Below, piece after piece: positions 31,874 through 40,348 of a stretch of DNA of 64,000 bases. The stretch is from Amycolatopsis dendrobii. Lineage in GTDB: Bacteria; Actinomycetota; Actinomycetes; Mycobacteriales; Pseudonocardiaceae. The notes under the pieces are model-generated. The model saw only the letters and a program-made list of their open reading frames with translations. It did not search any database and was not told the origin of the DNA. The stretch's first letter is position 1; every line of letters starts with the position of its first letter. Both the position numbers and the translations under genes were made by a program. The DNA is taken from the NCBI RefSeq assembly GCF_014145675.1, contig NZ_JACGZW010000007.1:124001-188000 (forward strand). The letters run 5' to 3'.

Positions 31874-32707
31874 ATGACTTCGACGTTCGTCTTCGCCGCC
31901 GGCGCCAACGGCGTGTCCGCCGCCCCGCCGGAACTCGTGCTGCGCGGGTATCGCGGGGTGGGAGTGCCGCAGCCGGAGCAGCAGTTCCGCCTGTCGTACC
32001 AGGCCCCGCAGGATCTCGACGCGTTCGCCACTGAGCCGTCGGCGTTGGCTGGGGTCACCGTGGCGGATCAGGTCGCGACCACTGTGGACGTCGTCCGCCG
32101 GGCCGCCGAGCTCGGTCCGGTCGTGCTGGTCGGGTCGAGCATCGGCGGCGCGCTGGTCACGCTCGTCGCCGAAGAAGTCCCGGAGCTGGTGTCGGCGTTG
32201 GTCTACGACGCCGCGTTCTGCTGCGTCGAGCTGCCGACGCCGGAGGAATACCTGGCCACGCCAGAAGCCGCGTCGTCGCAGGTCGGAGCGATGCTCGGGT
32301 TCATCGCGGCCGACCCGGCGGTGATCGGCGCGATGCGGTTCAACTGGCGATCTTCGTCGGCGGAGGCGTTGACGGCGGCGAAAGCGGCACTCTGCGCGGA
32401 CGCTACCGACGGCGAGTTCTACGCCCTGCTCAACGCGATGGCTCCGGACGACATCATCGGCCGCAGCTCGACTGACTCGCGCGGCACGCCGGAGCGGTGG
32501 GGGCGCGTCCCGCGGTACTACGTCCGGCATCTCCAAGACCGTCTGGTGCCGCTCGCCCTGCAGGACCGGATGATCGCCGAGGCCGACGCGCGCACGCCCG
32601 GCACGCAGTTCGAGGTGCACGACATCGACACCTCGCACTTCCCGAACGCGGCCGCGATGGCCCAGTTCGTCGAGGTGCTGGACAAGGTCGGCCAGTCGGT
32701 CAGCTGA
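31874..32707 (+). CDS. Alpha/beta-fold hydrolase
   Basis: 277 residues. The nucleophile elbow is VGSSIGGAL (Ser at about residue 93), and the C-terminal DTSHFPNAAAMAQF supplies the catalytic His. The remote Asp is probably in HLQDRLVPL. It resembles small actinomycete esterases of the salicylate-esterase-like family; the substrate is unknown. Its end overlaps the convergent ECF substrate-binding gene by 8 bases. Confidence 0.82.
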   Translation: MTSTFVFAAGANGVSAAPPELVLRGYRGVGVPQPEQQFRLSYQAPQDLDAFATEPSALAGVTVADQVATTVDVVRRAAELGPVVLVGSSIGGALVTLVAEEVPELVSALVYDAAFCCVELPTPEEYLATPEAASSQVGAMLGFIAADPAVIGAMRFNWRSSSAEALTAAKAALCADATDGEFYALLNAMAPDDIIGRSSTDSRGTPERWGRVPRYYVRHLQDRLVPLALQDRMIAEADARTPGTQFEVHDIDTSHFPNAAAMAQFVEVLDKVGQSVS

Positions 32708-33485
32708 ATGCCGCTCGTCGTGCGGCCCGGCGCAGCACCGTCAGGATCGCCGGGCCCAGCACGAGGATCGCGACCAGGTTCGTGAGCGCGCGGCCGGTGT
32801 CCCAGCCCAAAGTGGACGTCAGCACGGTGAAGACCAGGAACCGGTGCAGGTTCTCGCCGAGCGGGCCGCCCGGGACGAAGTCCAGCGCGGTGTGGCTCGC
32901 CAGGAACGGCCAGGTGAACAGGCTCATCGCGAGGCCGTAGAAGTAGGCGGCGACCACTCCGTAGAGCGCCAGCAGCGCGATCTCCCACCGGCCCTTCACC
33001 CGGCGCGGCAGCAGCCCGGCGCCAAGGCCGACCAGCGACGAGGCCAGCATCTGGAACGGCAGCCACGGCCCGACGCCGCCGGTGAGCAGCGCGGACGCGA
33101 ACAGCGACGTCGAGCCGAGAACGAATCCGAAGCCCGGTCCGAAGACCCGTCCGGCCAGCACGAGCAGAAAGAAGACCAGCTCGATCCCGCCGGTGCCCGC
33201 GCCGAGCGGACGCAGCGCGGCGTTCACCGCGGACAGCACGCCGAGCAGCGCGAGCGCCTTCGCGTCGAGTCCGCCGCTGGACAGTTCGGCCAGCACGATC
33301 AGGATCAGCACCGGCAGCGTCACGAGGAAAACGAACGGCGCGTCGGTGACGTGCGCAGAGGTGCCGACGGTGCTGCGGGCCAGCAGCGGCCAGCAGAACA
33401 TCGCCAGCCCGACCACGACGGCCGTCGTCAGCACCAGCGCTGTGCGGTGCCGGATGCGGACGGCTGGCCCCAGGAAATCAGTCAC
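32700..33485 (-). CDS. ECF transporter S component (substrate-binding membrane subunit)
   Basis: 261 residues with about 6-7 TM helices. It is rich in the small-residue helices typical of ECF S components: GGIELVFFLLVLAGRVFGPGFGFVLGSTSLFASALLTGGVGPWLPFQMLASSLVGLGAGLL. It captures a vitamin for import by the ECF module. The cobalamin riboswitch upstream of the operon points to cobalamin, cobinamide or a related precursor. The GTG start overlaps the ATPase stop (GTGA). It is the last gene of the four-gene operon. Confidence 0.85.
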   Translation of the reverse strand: MTDFLGPAVRIRHRTALVLTTAVVVGLAMFCWPLLARSTVGTSAHVTDAPFVFLVTLPVLILIVLAELSSGGLDAKALALLGVLSAVNAALRPLGAGTGGIELVFFLLVLAGRVFGPGFGFVLGSTSLFASALLTGGVGPWLPFQMLASSLVGLGAGLLPRRVKGRWEIALLALYGVVAAYFYGLAMSLFTWPFLASHTALDFVPGGPLGENLHRFLVFTVLTSTLGWDTGRALTNLVAILVLGPAILTVLRRAARRAAFS

Positions 33486-35080
33486 GCCAGCGCCTTCGCC
33501 ACCGCGTCCACGGTCAGCCACGGCTCCGGCGCGAGGATCTTCGCCACCTGCGGCGCGAAGGCGGGCGAGGCCACGACGACGTCCGCGGTCGGGCCGTCGG
33601 CGACCACCTCGCCCTCCGCCAGGACCACGACGCGGTGCGCGGCGGAGGCGACGAACTCGACGTCGTGGGTGGCCAGCAGCACCGCGTGCCCGTCGGCGGC
33701 CAGGTCGGCGAGGATGGTCGCGAAGTGCCGTTTCGCCGGGTAGTCCAGACCGCGGGTCGGCTCGTCCAACAGCACGACCGGCGGGGCGGCGGCCAACTGC
33801 ACGGCCAGGACCAAGGCGAGCCGCTGGCCTTCGGAGAGGTCGCGCGGGTTGGTGTCGTCTTTGATGCCGGGCACGAGCCGGTCGAGCAGCTTCCGGGCAG
33901 TGCCCGCGGCGACGCCGGATTCGACGTCGGCCTGGCGGCATTCCGCCCCGACCGAATCGAGATACAGCAGGTCAGACGGGGTTTGCGGGACCAGCCCGAC
34001 GCGCGTGCGGGCGGCCCGCGACCGGAGCGTCTTCGGGTCCGCGCCGAGGACGTCGACTATGCCTTCGGAGCGGGGCCCGCTGCCCTGCAACGCCCACAGC
34101 AGCGAGGATTTGCCGGAGCCGTTCCGGCCCATCAGCGCGACGACCTCGCCGCGGTCGAGCCGCAGGTCAACGCCCCGCACCGCGTTCACGCCGCCGTACC
34201 GGACCCGCACGCCGCGCGCACTGAGGACCGCTTCGCCAGAGCTTTGCGCTGCTTGAGCGGGTCGTCGCTCGGCGAGGCGTTCTCGGAGCGGACGGGCGAG
34301 ACGGCGGGCATCGCGGACCGAGAGCGGCAGCGGCGACCAGCCCGCGAGGCGGCCCAACTCCACGATCGGCGGGGCGACATCGGTCTCGGCGAAAACCTCC
34401 GAGGGCGGCCCGGAGACGACGGTGCCGTCGCCGGGCAGGTAGAGCAGGCGGTCCGCGTACTGCGCGACGCGTTCCATTCGGTGCTCGGCGACGACGACAG
34501 TCGTGCCCAGGTCGTGCACCAGGCGGGTGATCGCGGCCAGGACCTCCTCGGCCGCGGTCGGGTCGAGCGCCGACGTCGGTTCGTCCAGCACCAGCACGTT
34601 CGGGTGCGGCGTGAGCACCGCGCCGATCGCGACGCGTTGCTGCTGACCGCCGGAGAGCGTCCGAAGTGGACGGTCGCGAAGTTCGGCGATGCCCAGCAGG
34701 TCAAGGGTTTCCTCAACGCGCTTGCGCATCACGTCTGGCGCGACGGCGAGCTGCTCCATCGCGTACGCGAGTTCCTCCTCGACGGTGTCGGTGACGAATC
34801 CGGCCAGCGGATCCTGTCCGACCACCCCGACGACCGACGCCAGTTCGCGCGGCGGATGCGTCGCGGTGTCGAGGCCGCCGACCTTGACACGGCCGGCCAG
34901 CGTGCCGCCGGTGAAATGCGGGACCAGGCCGTTGATCGCACCGAGCAATGTCGACTTGCCGACACCGGTGCGTCCGGCGACGAGGCAGAGTTCGCCCTCT
35001 TCGATCGTGCCGTCGACGTCGCGGAGCACTGGCCGGTCCGCCCCGTCGTAAGTGACGCTGACGTGTGAAAACTCGATCAT
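33482..35080 (-). CDS. ECF transporter ATPase, two fused ATP-binding domains
   Basis: 532 residues with two ABC ATPase domains in tandem, equivalent to EcfA1 and EcfA2. The first has Walker A GRTGVGKST, signature LSGGQQQRVAIG and Walker B VLVLDEPTSALD. The second has Walker A GRNGSGKSS, a variant signature LSEGQRLALVLA and VVLLDEPTRGLD. They energise substrate release from the S component. The start overlaps the EcfT stop (ATGA). The linker near residues 260-300 is Arg-rich. Confidence 0.93.
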   Translation of the reverse strand: MIEFSHVSVTYDGADRPVLRDVDGTIEEGELCLVAGRTGVGKSTLLGAINGLVPHFTGGTLAGRVKVGGLDTATHPPRELASVVGVVGQDPLAGFVTDTVEEELAYAMEQLAVAPDVMRKRVEETLDLLGIAELRDRPLRTLSGGQQQRVAIGAVLTPHPNVLVLDEPTSALDPTAAEEVLAAITRLVHDLGTTVVVAEHRMERVAQYADRLLYLPGDGTVVSGPPSEVFAETDVAPPIVELGRLAGWSPLPLSVRDARRLARPLRERLAERRPAQAAQSSGEAVLSARGVRVRYGGVNAVRGVDLRLDRGEVVALMGRNGSGKSSLLWALQGSGPRSEGIVDVLGADPKTLRSRAARTRVGLVPQTPSDLLYLDSVGAECRQADVESGVAAGTARKLLDRLVPGIKDDTNPRDLSEGQRLALVLAVQLAAAPPVVLLDEPTRGLDYPAKRHFATILADLAADGHAVLLATHDVEFVASAAHRVVVLAEGEVVADGPTADVVVASPAFAPQVAKILAPEPWLTVDAVAKALA

Positions 35081-36156
35081 CGGGCGACCTCCGACACCAG
35101 CGCCGGACGCGGCGCGAACCAAGCGGGCAGCACACTGATCAGCACCGCGACGGCCGGCAACGGCGGCAGCTCCGGCCAGGTCAGCGGGCTGGCCGGGGTG
35201 GTGAGCGAAACCGGGTCGGCGAGCAGCACGAGCACCGCGGTCGCGACGCCGCACAGCACGACCAACGTCTCCGGCAGCCGCCACGGATCGGGCCGGTAGG
35301 TCGTGCGGCGGATCTGCCGTCCGCCCAGCACGAATCCGGCGACGGCCAGCACCAGACCGGCGATGAGCATCGGCACGCCGAGCCACGACGCGGACCCGTC
35401 GAGCACGCCGTAAACCCCAACCGCGACGCCGACCAAACCGGCCAGCACGCAGGTCGCGATCAGCATCCGGACGCGCGGCGAGAGGTAGCTGCGCCGTCCG
35501 TAGCCGCGGGAATCCATGGCCGCCGCGAGTTGCAGCGACCGGTCCATGGCGTCGGCGAGCACCGGCACGAAAATCCCCTTCACGAAGCGCAGGCCGCGCG
35601 TCTTCCCGGAGCGCAGCCGACGCGCGCGACGCACCCGCTGCACGCTCTCGACCAACTGCGGAGCCACGGACAGCGCGACGGTGACTGCCGTCCCCACCTC
35701 ATACAGCGCCCCGGGTACGGCTTTGAGCAGGCGTTTCGGGTTCGCCAGCGCATTCGCGGCACCAACGCAGAGCACGATCGTCGCCAGCCGGAGCCCGTCA
35801 TAGAGCCCGCCGAGCAGTTCCTCGGCCGAAGTGGGGCCGAGCAGCTGAATGCCGGCCGCGACGCTCGGGAGCGGGATGGTCGGCAGCGTGAACAGGATGT
35901 GGCCGCCGTCCTCGCCGCCGATCAGGATCCGGAACAGCACGCGGGAGGCCAGGATCACCGCGGCGATCCAGGCGTACATCCGGAACGCCAGCGCCCACGG
36001 CGCGTCGCCGCGGCGGAGCACCACGACGAACCCGGCCACCGCGATCACCAAGGCGAGCAGAACTGGATTCGTGGTCCGGCTCGCGGCGACGGCGAGCGCG
36101 AGCGCCCACACCCACCACGCGCCGGGATGGAGCGCTCGCGGACTACTCCGCAGCAC
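35077..36156 (-). CDS. ECF transporter transmembrane component EcfT
   Basis: 359 residues with TM helices at both ends and a central cytoplasmic coupling region. The family's Ala-Arg-Gly-type motifs appear as RVRRARRLRSGKTRGLRF and LQLAAAMDSRGYGRR, which contact the ATPase domains. It overlaps the preceding gene by 14 bases and the ATPase by 4, so the operon is tightly coupled. The extra C-terminal helices make it longer than a minimal EcfT (about 260 residues). Confidence 0.9.
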   Translation of the reverse strand: MLRSSPRALHPGAWWVWALALAVAASRTTNPVLLALVIAVAGFVVVLRRGDAPWALAFRMYAWIAAVILASRVLFRILIGGEDGGHILFTLPTIPLPSVAAGIQLLGPTSAEELLGGLYDGLRLATIVLCVGAANALANPKRLLKAVPGALYEVGTAVTVALSVAPQLVESVQRVRRARRLRSGKTRGLRFVKGIFVPVLADAMDRSLQLAAAMDSRGYGRRSYLSPRVRMLIATCVLAGLVGVAVGVYGVLDGSASWLGVPMLIAGLVLAVAGFVLGGRQIRRTTYRPDPWRLPETLVVLCGVATAVLVLLADPVSLTTPASPLTWPELPPLPAVAVLISVLPAWFAPRPALVSEVAR

Positions 36157-36793
36157 GCCTGCGGCGCACCGCGACGACCGTCCCGGCCACCACGAGCAGC
36201 ACGACGACCAGGATGCCGATCACCAGGCCCCACGGGAATCCACTGTCCGAAGTGGACTCCGGAGCCGCGGCGGGCGCGCTGGCCTTGCGCACCGGCTCGG
36301 TGCGCGGCGGCGGATACTCGGTGTAGGACTTGCCGATCGCGAACGACCAGCCCTCGAACGCCCCGGCGGGCGGCTTCCAGCTCTGCGCGCCGACCTGCGC
36401 CGACTCCCATTTGCTGCCGTTGGTGGCGGTCCAGAAGCTCCACGACGCCTTCTCCGGCGGCATCCCGGTGCAGGTCTGGTCGGCAGGCTTGTTCTCGATC
36501 TTGCACATCACGGCCAGGCCGTATTTGCCCGCGCCAGTGAGTTCGAACCCAGCGTTTTGCAGGGCGGTGACGCCGTTTTCCTGTTTGCCGGGCGCGCACC
36601 GGATGAGGGTTTCACCGCCAAGCCCCTGGAAGTCGACGATCACCGTGACGCCGTTGTCGTCCTGGCAGTAGCCGTCGGTGCCCTTGCCGGGCGTGGTGGC
36701 CGAGGCGGAAGAAGCACCGCCGAGGCCGGTAGCGACGAGAAGAGCGCAGCCGGCGAGGACTCGCCCCCAGTGCCGCGCGTGCACGAACCGCAT
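36143..36793 (-). CDS. Secreted, membrane-anchored protein of the SCO2322 type
   Basis: 216 residues from the ATG at 36793. The signal peptide is RVLAGCALLVATGLGGASSASAT. An extracellular domain of about 135 residues has Cys residues and Trp-rich strands (KASWSFWTATNGSKWESAQ, then FEGWSFAIG). The C-terminal TM anchor GLVIGILVVVLLVVAGTVVAV is followed by RRRRAAE. It is the first gene of the operon and sits directly behind the cobalamin riboswitch. By analogy with Streptomyces operons, and possibly related to transcobalamin-type DUF4430 domains, it may capture a corrinoid for the ECF transporter. This is inferred from context. Confidence 0.75.
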   Translation of the reverse strand: MRFVHARHWGRVLAGCALLVATGLGGASSASATTPGKGTDGYCQDDNGVTVIVDFQGLGGETLIRCAPGKQENGVTALQNAGFELTGAGKYGLAVMCKIENKPADQTCTGMPPEKASWSFWTATNGSKWESAQVGAQSWKPPAGAFEGWSFAIGKSYTEYPPPRTEPVRKASAPAAAPESTSDSGFPWGLVIGILVVVLLVVAGTVVAVRRRRAAE

Positions 36794-36819
36794 GTCAGAT
36801 GTACCTCGCATCGATCGGA

Positions 36820-36915
36820 CCACGACGGGCGATCCGGCTCGCGGTCCCTCCGGGGCCGCTCACGGTTGCGGGCCAGCGCCGGATTCTCACCGGCTTCCCC
36901 CGTTCGTGGCGAAGA
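36820..36915 (-). promoter_or_regulatory. Cobalamin (B12) riboswitch
   Basis: On the minus strand, GGGAAGCCGGTGAGAATCC runs on to GGCGCTGGCCCGCAACCGTG, the conserved B12-box core, followed by AGCCGGATCGCCC. The flanking CCACGA (36909-36904) and TCGTGG (36825-36820) can close P1. It ends 26 bases before the first ATG of the operon and is expected to shut it down when adenosylcobalamin is abundant. Confidence 0.93.
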
Positions 36916-36969
36916 ACTTGTCGACGTTAACGCACCGCAGGCCCCGCCGGTAGCGACCGCGGCCACACC

Positions 36970-36975
36970 TACACT
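36970..36975 (+). promoter_or_regulatory. -10 box TACACT of the oxidoreductase gene
   Basis: TACACT ends 7 bases before the GTG at 36983, fitting a leaderless start. It diverges from the riboswitch-controlled operon. Confidence 0.5.
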
Positions 36976-36982
36976 TCCGGGC

Positions 36983-37879
36983 GTGGGACAGGACCAGCTG
37001 CGCGTCGGCCTCGTAGGAACCGGACCGTGGGCCACCACGGTGCACGCTCCCGGCCTCGCGGATCATCCAGGGACCGTGCTCAGTGCTGTGTGGAGCCGAC
37101 GGCCGGAAGCCGCCACCGCGCTCGCGCAGGCCTACGACGCCGTCCCCACCAGCGACCTGGACGAGCTGTTCGAGCAGGTCGACGCACTCGCGTTCGCCGT
37201 GCCGCCGACTGTGCAGGCCGAGCTGGCGACCCGGGCCGCGGAGGCGGGCAAGCACCTGATCCTGGAGAAGCCGATCGCCCCCGACCTCGCCTCGGCGCAG
37301 CGTCTCGCCGACGCCGTGACGTCCGCTGGCGTCGCGTCGCTGGTGATGTTGACGCTGCGGTTCGCCCAGCAGACGCGCGACTGGCTGGACGGCGTCACCG
37401 CTGCTGGCGGCTGGCGCGGCGGCAGCGTGCAGTGGCTGTCCGGCGCCCTGCTCGCTGGCAAGTACGCGACCTCAGCCTGGCGGCAGGATCCGGCGGGCGG
37501 CGCGCTCGCCGACATCGGCCCGCACGCGTTCGACCTGCTCGACGCCGCCCTCGGCCCGATCACCGACGTCCTCGCCGCGCACCGCGGGCCCGAGGACCTG
37601 TGGCAACTGCTGCTTGAACACGAAGGCGGCATCACGAGCACTGCGACGCTCAGCCTGCGCCTGCCGGTGCAGCCGACGGTGGTCGAGTACTCGGTCTTCG
37701 GCGAACACGGCCTCCGCACCCTCGGCCGCACCGGCACGGCGAACGACGCGTACACCGCGCTGCTGGACGATTTCGCCGCGATGGTGTCGTGCGGAACGAC
37801 CACGCATCCCTGCGACGTCCGCCGCGGCGTGCACCTGGCCCGGATCGTGGACCAGGCCCGCGCCGCGCTGAGCCGTTAA
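36983..37879 (+). CDS. Gfo/Idh/MocA-family oxidoreductase
   Basis: 298 residues. The N-terminal Rossmann fold has VGLVGTGPWATTVHAPGL (NAD(P)-binding). EKPIAPDLASAQRLADA holds the conserved Glu-Lys-Pro. The C-terminal substrate domain has GGALADIGPHAFDLLDA with the family His. It probably oxidises a sugar or cyclitol hydroxyl, or reduces a carbonyl; the substrate is unknown. The GTG at 36983 is supported by the TACACT box 7 bases upstream; the frame is open far upstream but overlaps antisense real genes there. Confidence 0.88.
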   Translation: MGQDQLRVGLVGTGPWATTVHAPGLADHPGTVLSAVWSRRPEAATALAQAYDAVPTSDLDELFEQVDALAFAVPPTVQAELATRAAEAGKHLILEKPIAPDLASAQRLADAVTSAGVASLVMLTLRFAQQTRDWLDGVTAAGGWRGGSVQWLSGALLAGKYATSAWRQDPAGGALADIGPHAFDLLDAALGPITDVLAAHRGPEDLWQLLLEHEGGITSTATLSLRLPVQPTVVEYSVFGEHGLRTLGRTGTANDAYTALLDDFAAMVSCGTTTHPCDVRRGVHLARIVDQARAALSR

Positions 37880-38056
37880 TTCGGTTGCCCGGTCTGAGAG
37901 GATGAGCGGGAAGTTCGTTTCGGACGAAGGAATGCCTATGTGCTCCGCCACGGCCCACCCCGGCCGCTTGGCCTGAGCTGTTCGGCCTGCGCGCCCGGCG
38001 TGGGGTTGCCGATTTTTGTGCTGCCCTTCCTTCTTCTCGAAAGGCTTCCACCAGAG

Positions 38057-38788
38057 ATGTCCGCCCTTCAGGCATACGTCCGCGCGACCGCACCGATCGG
38101 CCGCGACACCGAGCGAATCGGCCCGTTCCTGGCGACTTTCGCCAAGGACAGCGCTCATCCGATGGAGAACTACGCCATCCCCGACGACGGCGCGAAGCCC
38201 TCGCCCGCCGAGATCGCTCTCCTGATTTCCGCTTACCGGCAACGAGATCTCCTGCCCCGGCTGGAGTTCTTCACCGACGCCGCCCCTGACGTCGAGGCAG
38301 CCCTCGTCGCCGCCGAGTTCACGTTGGAACGACGAGTGCCGGTGATGACCTGCGGCACCGAAGACCTCGTCGATTGTGGTGCGCCAGAACACATTCAGCT
38401 GCGCGAACCGTCGTCCGACGACGAATTCCGCCGCCTGAGGTCCGTGCAGAACGTCGCTTTCGGCGAGTCGCCCGATGTGTCGGACGCCGATGTCGAACGC
38501 AACCGCAACTACCTGACCGTTCTAGCCGAACACGGCGAAACCATTGTGGGCGGCGGAATCGCGTTGGACATCGTGTCCGGCGCGACGGAAATCGTCGGCA
38601 TCGCCGTGGCCGCCGAACACCGCGGCCAAGGCATCGCGGCGGCGATCACCGCGCACCTCACGCGCCTCGCCCACGAACGCGGTGCGCGCACGGCGTTCCT
38701 CACGCCAGGCGATGTGGGGATCGGAACGGTGTATCGCCGTGCTGGGTACCGCGTTGCCGGCGAGTGCGTGCACCTGTCGCTGAGCTAG
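38057..38788 (+). CDS. GNAT-family N-acetyltransferase
   Basis: 243 residues. The acetyl-CoA-binding motif A is IVGIAVAAEHRGQGIAAAITAHLTRLA in the C-terminal third; the N-terminal half is a degenerate second domain. The acceptor is unknown. The start ATG at 38057 has only a weak ribosome site. The last codons overlap the arfB stop, so the two genes are convergent with no gap. The 177-base stretch upstream contains a 14-codon ORF with a GAAGGA site at 37931-37975 of uncertain meaning. Confidence 0.82.
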   Translation: MSALQAYVRATAPIGRDTERIGPFLATFAKDSAHPMENYAIPDDGAKPSPAEIALLISAYRQRDLLPRLEFFTDAAPDVEAALVAAEFTLERRVPVMTCGTEDLVDCGAPEHIQLREPSSDDEFRRLRSVQNVAFGESPDVSDADVERNRNYLTVLAEHGETIVGGGIALDIVSGATEIVGIAVAAEHRGQGIAAAITAHLTRLAHERGARTAFLTPGDVGIGTVYRRAGYRVAGECVHLSLS

Positions 38789-39213
38789 TCGTCGTACCGG
38801 CCGCCGCGGCCGCGCTTCACGTCGCTGCGGCGTTTCTTCGCTGCCAGACGGCGTTCCTTCGAGCCTCGCGAAGGCTTGGTGGGACGCCGTTTGGCCGGCG
38901 GCGGCGCGGAAGCCTTCGCCAATACCTCGGCGAGCCGCTCCCGTGCCGCGTCGCGGTTCATCAGCTGCGAGCGGTATTCGCTGGCCGCGATGGTCAGCAC
39001 CCCGCCGACCAGCCGGGCGCCGAGGCGAGCCGTGATGCGTTCCTTCAGCGCAGGCGGGATCACGGCGGAGCTCGCGACGTCGAACGACAGCTCGACGCGC
39101 GAGTCCGTCGTGTTCACGCCCTGTCCGCCCGGTCCCGAGGATCGGGAGAACCGCTCGCGCAGTTCGGCGCCCGGGATCACGAACCGGGCGCCGACGCGTA
39201 CGTCCTCCGCCAT
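38785..39213 (-). CDS. arfB: Peptidyl-tRNA hydrolase ArfB (stalled-ribosome rescue)
   Basis: 142 residues. The catalytic GGQ loop is in SRSSGPGGQGVNTTDSRVEL (about residues 23-42), and the basic C-terminal tail RRPTKPSRGSKERRLAAKKRR enters the mRNA channel. ArfB releases nascent chains from ribosomes stalled on truncated mRNA. The length and tail match ArfB (YaeJ) rather than RF1 or RF2. It is followed by purM on the same strand upstream. Confidence 0.92.
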   Translation of the reverse strand: MAEDVRVGARFVIPGAELRERFSRSSGPGGQGVNTTDSRVELSFDVASSAVIPPALKERITARLGARLVGGVLTIAASEYRSQLMNRDAARERLAEVLAKASAPPPAKRRPTKPSRGSKERRLAAKKRRSDVKRGRGGRYDD

Positions 39214-39246
39214 GTCCTCAGTGTCTCAAGACGAGGCAAGCGGCTT

Positions 39247-40317
39247 TCAGAACCGCGGGTGGTCGCCGGACAGCACCGCGCGCGGGCCGTCCGGGTCTTC
39301 GGCGGGCTGGACGTCGCCGAGGATCCACGCGGGCACGTGCCGCGCGGTGAGCACCGCCAGCGCCCGGTCGACGTCCTCGGCGGACACGATCGCGACCATT
39401 CCGACGCCCATGTTGAACGTCTTCTCCAGCTCGGCGCGCTCGACCTTGCCGCGCTGCCCGATCAGCGCGAACACCGGGGCCGGCGTCCACGTGCCGCGTT
39501 CGAGCTTGGCGACGAGGCCGCGCGGCATCACGCGCGCGAGGTTGGCCTCGAGGCCGCCGCCGGTGATGTGCGCGAACGTGCGCACCTCGGTCTCGGCGAC
39601 CAGCGCGAGGCAGTCCTTCGCGTAGATCTTGGTGGGCTCGAGCAGTTCCTCGCCGAGGGTGCGGCCGAACTCTTCGACGTGCCCGTCCAGCGGCATCCGC
39701 GCGATGTCCAGCAGCACGTGCCTGGCCAGCGAGTAGCCGTTGGAGTGCAGCCCGGACGAGCCCATCGCGATGACGACGTCGCCGGGACGGACCTTCTCCG
39801 GCGACAGCAGCGCGGACGCCTCGACCGCGCCGACGCCGGTGGCTGACAGGTCGTAGTCGTGCTCGCCCATCAGGCCGGGGTGCTCGGCCGTCTCGCCGCC
39901 GAGCAGCGCGCAGCCCGCCTGGACACAGCCCTCGGCGATGCCGCCGACCAGCGCCGCGATCTTCTCCGGCACGACCTTGCCGACCGCGATGTAGTCCTGG
40001 AGGAACAGCGGCTCGGCCCCGGTGACGACCAGATCGTCGACGACCATCGCGACCAGGTCGATGCCGACCGTGTCGTGCTTGTCGAGCGCCTGCGCGACCG
40101 CGATCTTGGTGCCGACGCCGTCGGTCGACGACGCGAGAATCGGCTCTTTCCACTTGTCGAGCTTGAGCGAGAAGAGCCCGGCGAACCCGCCGACCCCGCC
40201 GCGCACCTCGGGCCTTGTCGCCCGCTCGGCGTGTGGCTTGAGCAGCTCGACGGCCTGGTCACCGGCGTCGATGCTGACCCCGGCGGCTGCGTACGTGGCG
40301 CTCGTGGACTCGCTCAC
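39247..40317 (-). CDS. purM: Phosphoribosylformylglycinamidine cyclo-ligase PurM (AIR synthetase)
   Basis: 356 residues from a GTG at 40317, chosen for the TAGGGAG site 9 bases upstream and the family start SESTSATYAAAGV; an ATG 24 bases upstream is possible. Key motifs are STDGVGTK, GGETAEHPG and GLHSNGYSL. It closes the imidazole ring in step 5 of purine synthesis, using ATP. It is downstream of purF (31-base gap) in one operon. Confidence 0.95.
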   Translation of the reverse strand: MSESTSATYAAAGVSIDAGDQAVELLKPHAERATRPEVRGGVGGFAGLFSLKLDKWKEPILASSTDGVGTKIAVAQALDKHDTVGIDLVAMVVDDLVVTGAEPLFLQDYIAVGKVVPEKIAALVGGIAEGCVQAGCALLGGETAEHPGLMGEHDYDLSATGVGAVEASALLSPEKVRPGDVVIAMGSSGLHSNGYSLARHVLLDIARMPLDGHVEEFGRTLGEELLEPTKIYAKDCLALVAETEVRTFAHITGGGLEANLARVMPRGLVAKLERGTWTPAPVFALIGQRGKVERAELEKTFNMGVGMVAIVSAEDVDRALAVLTARHVPAWILGDVQPAEDPDGPRAVLSGDHPRF

Positions 40318-40348
40318 GGAAGCGGACTCCCTACTGGACATGCTTGGT

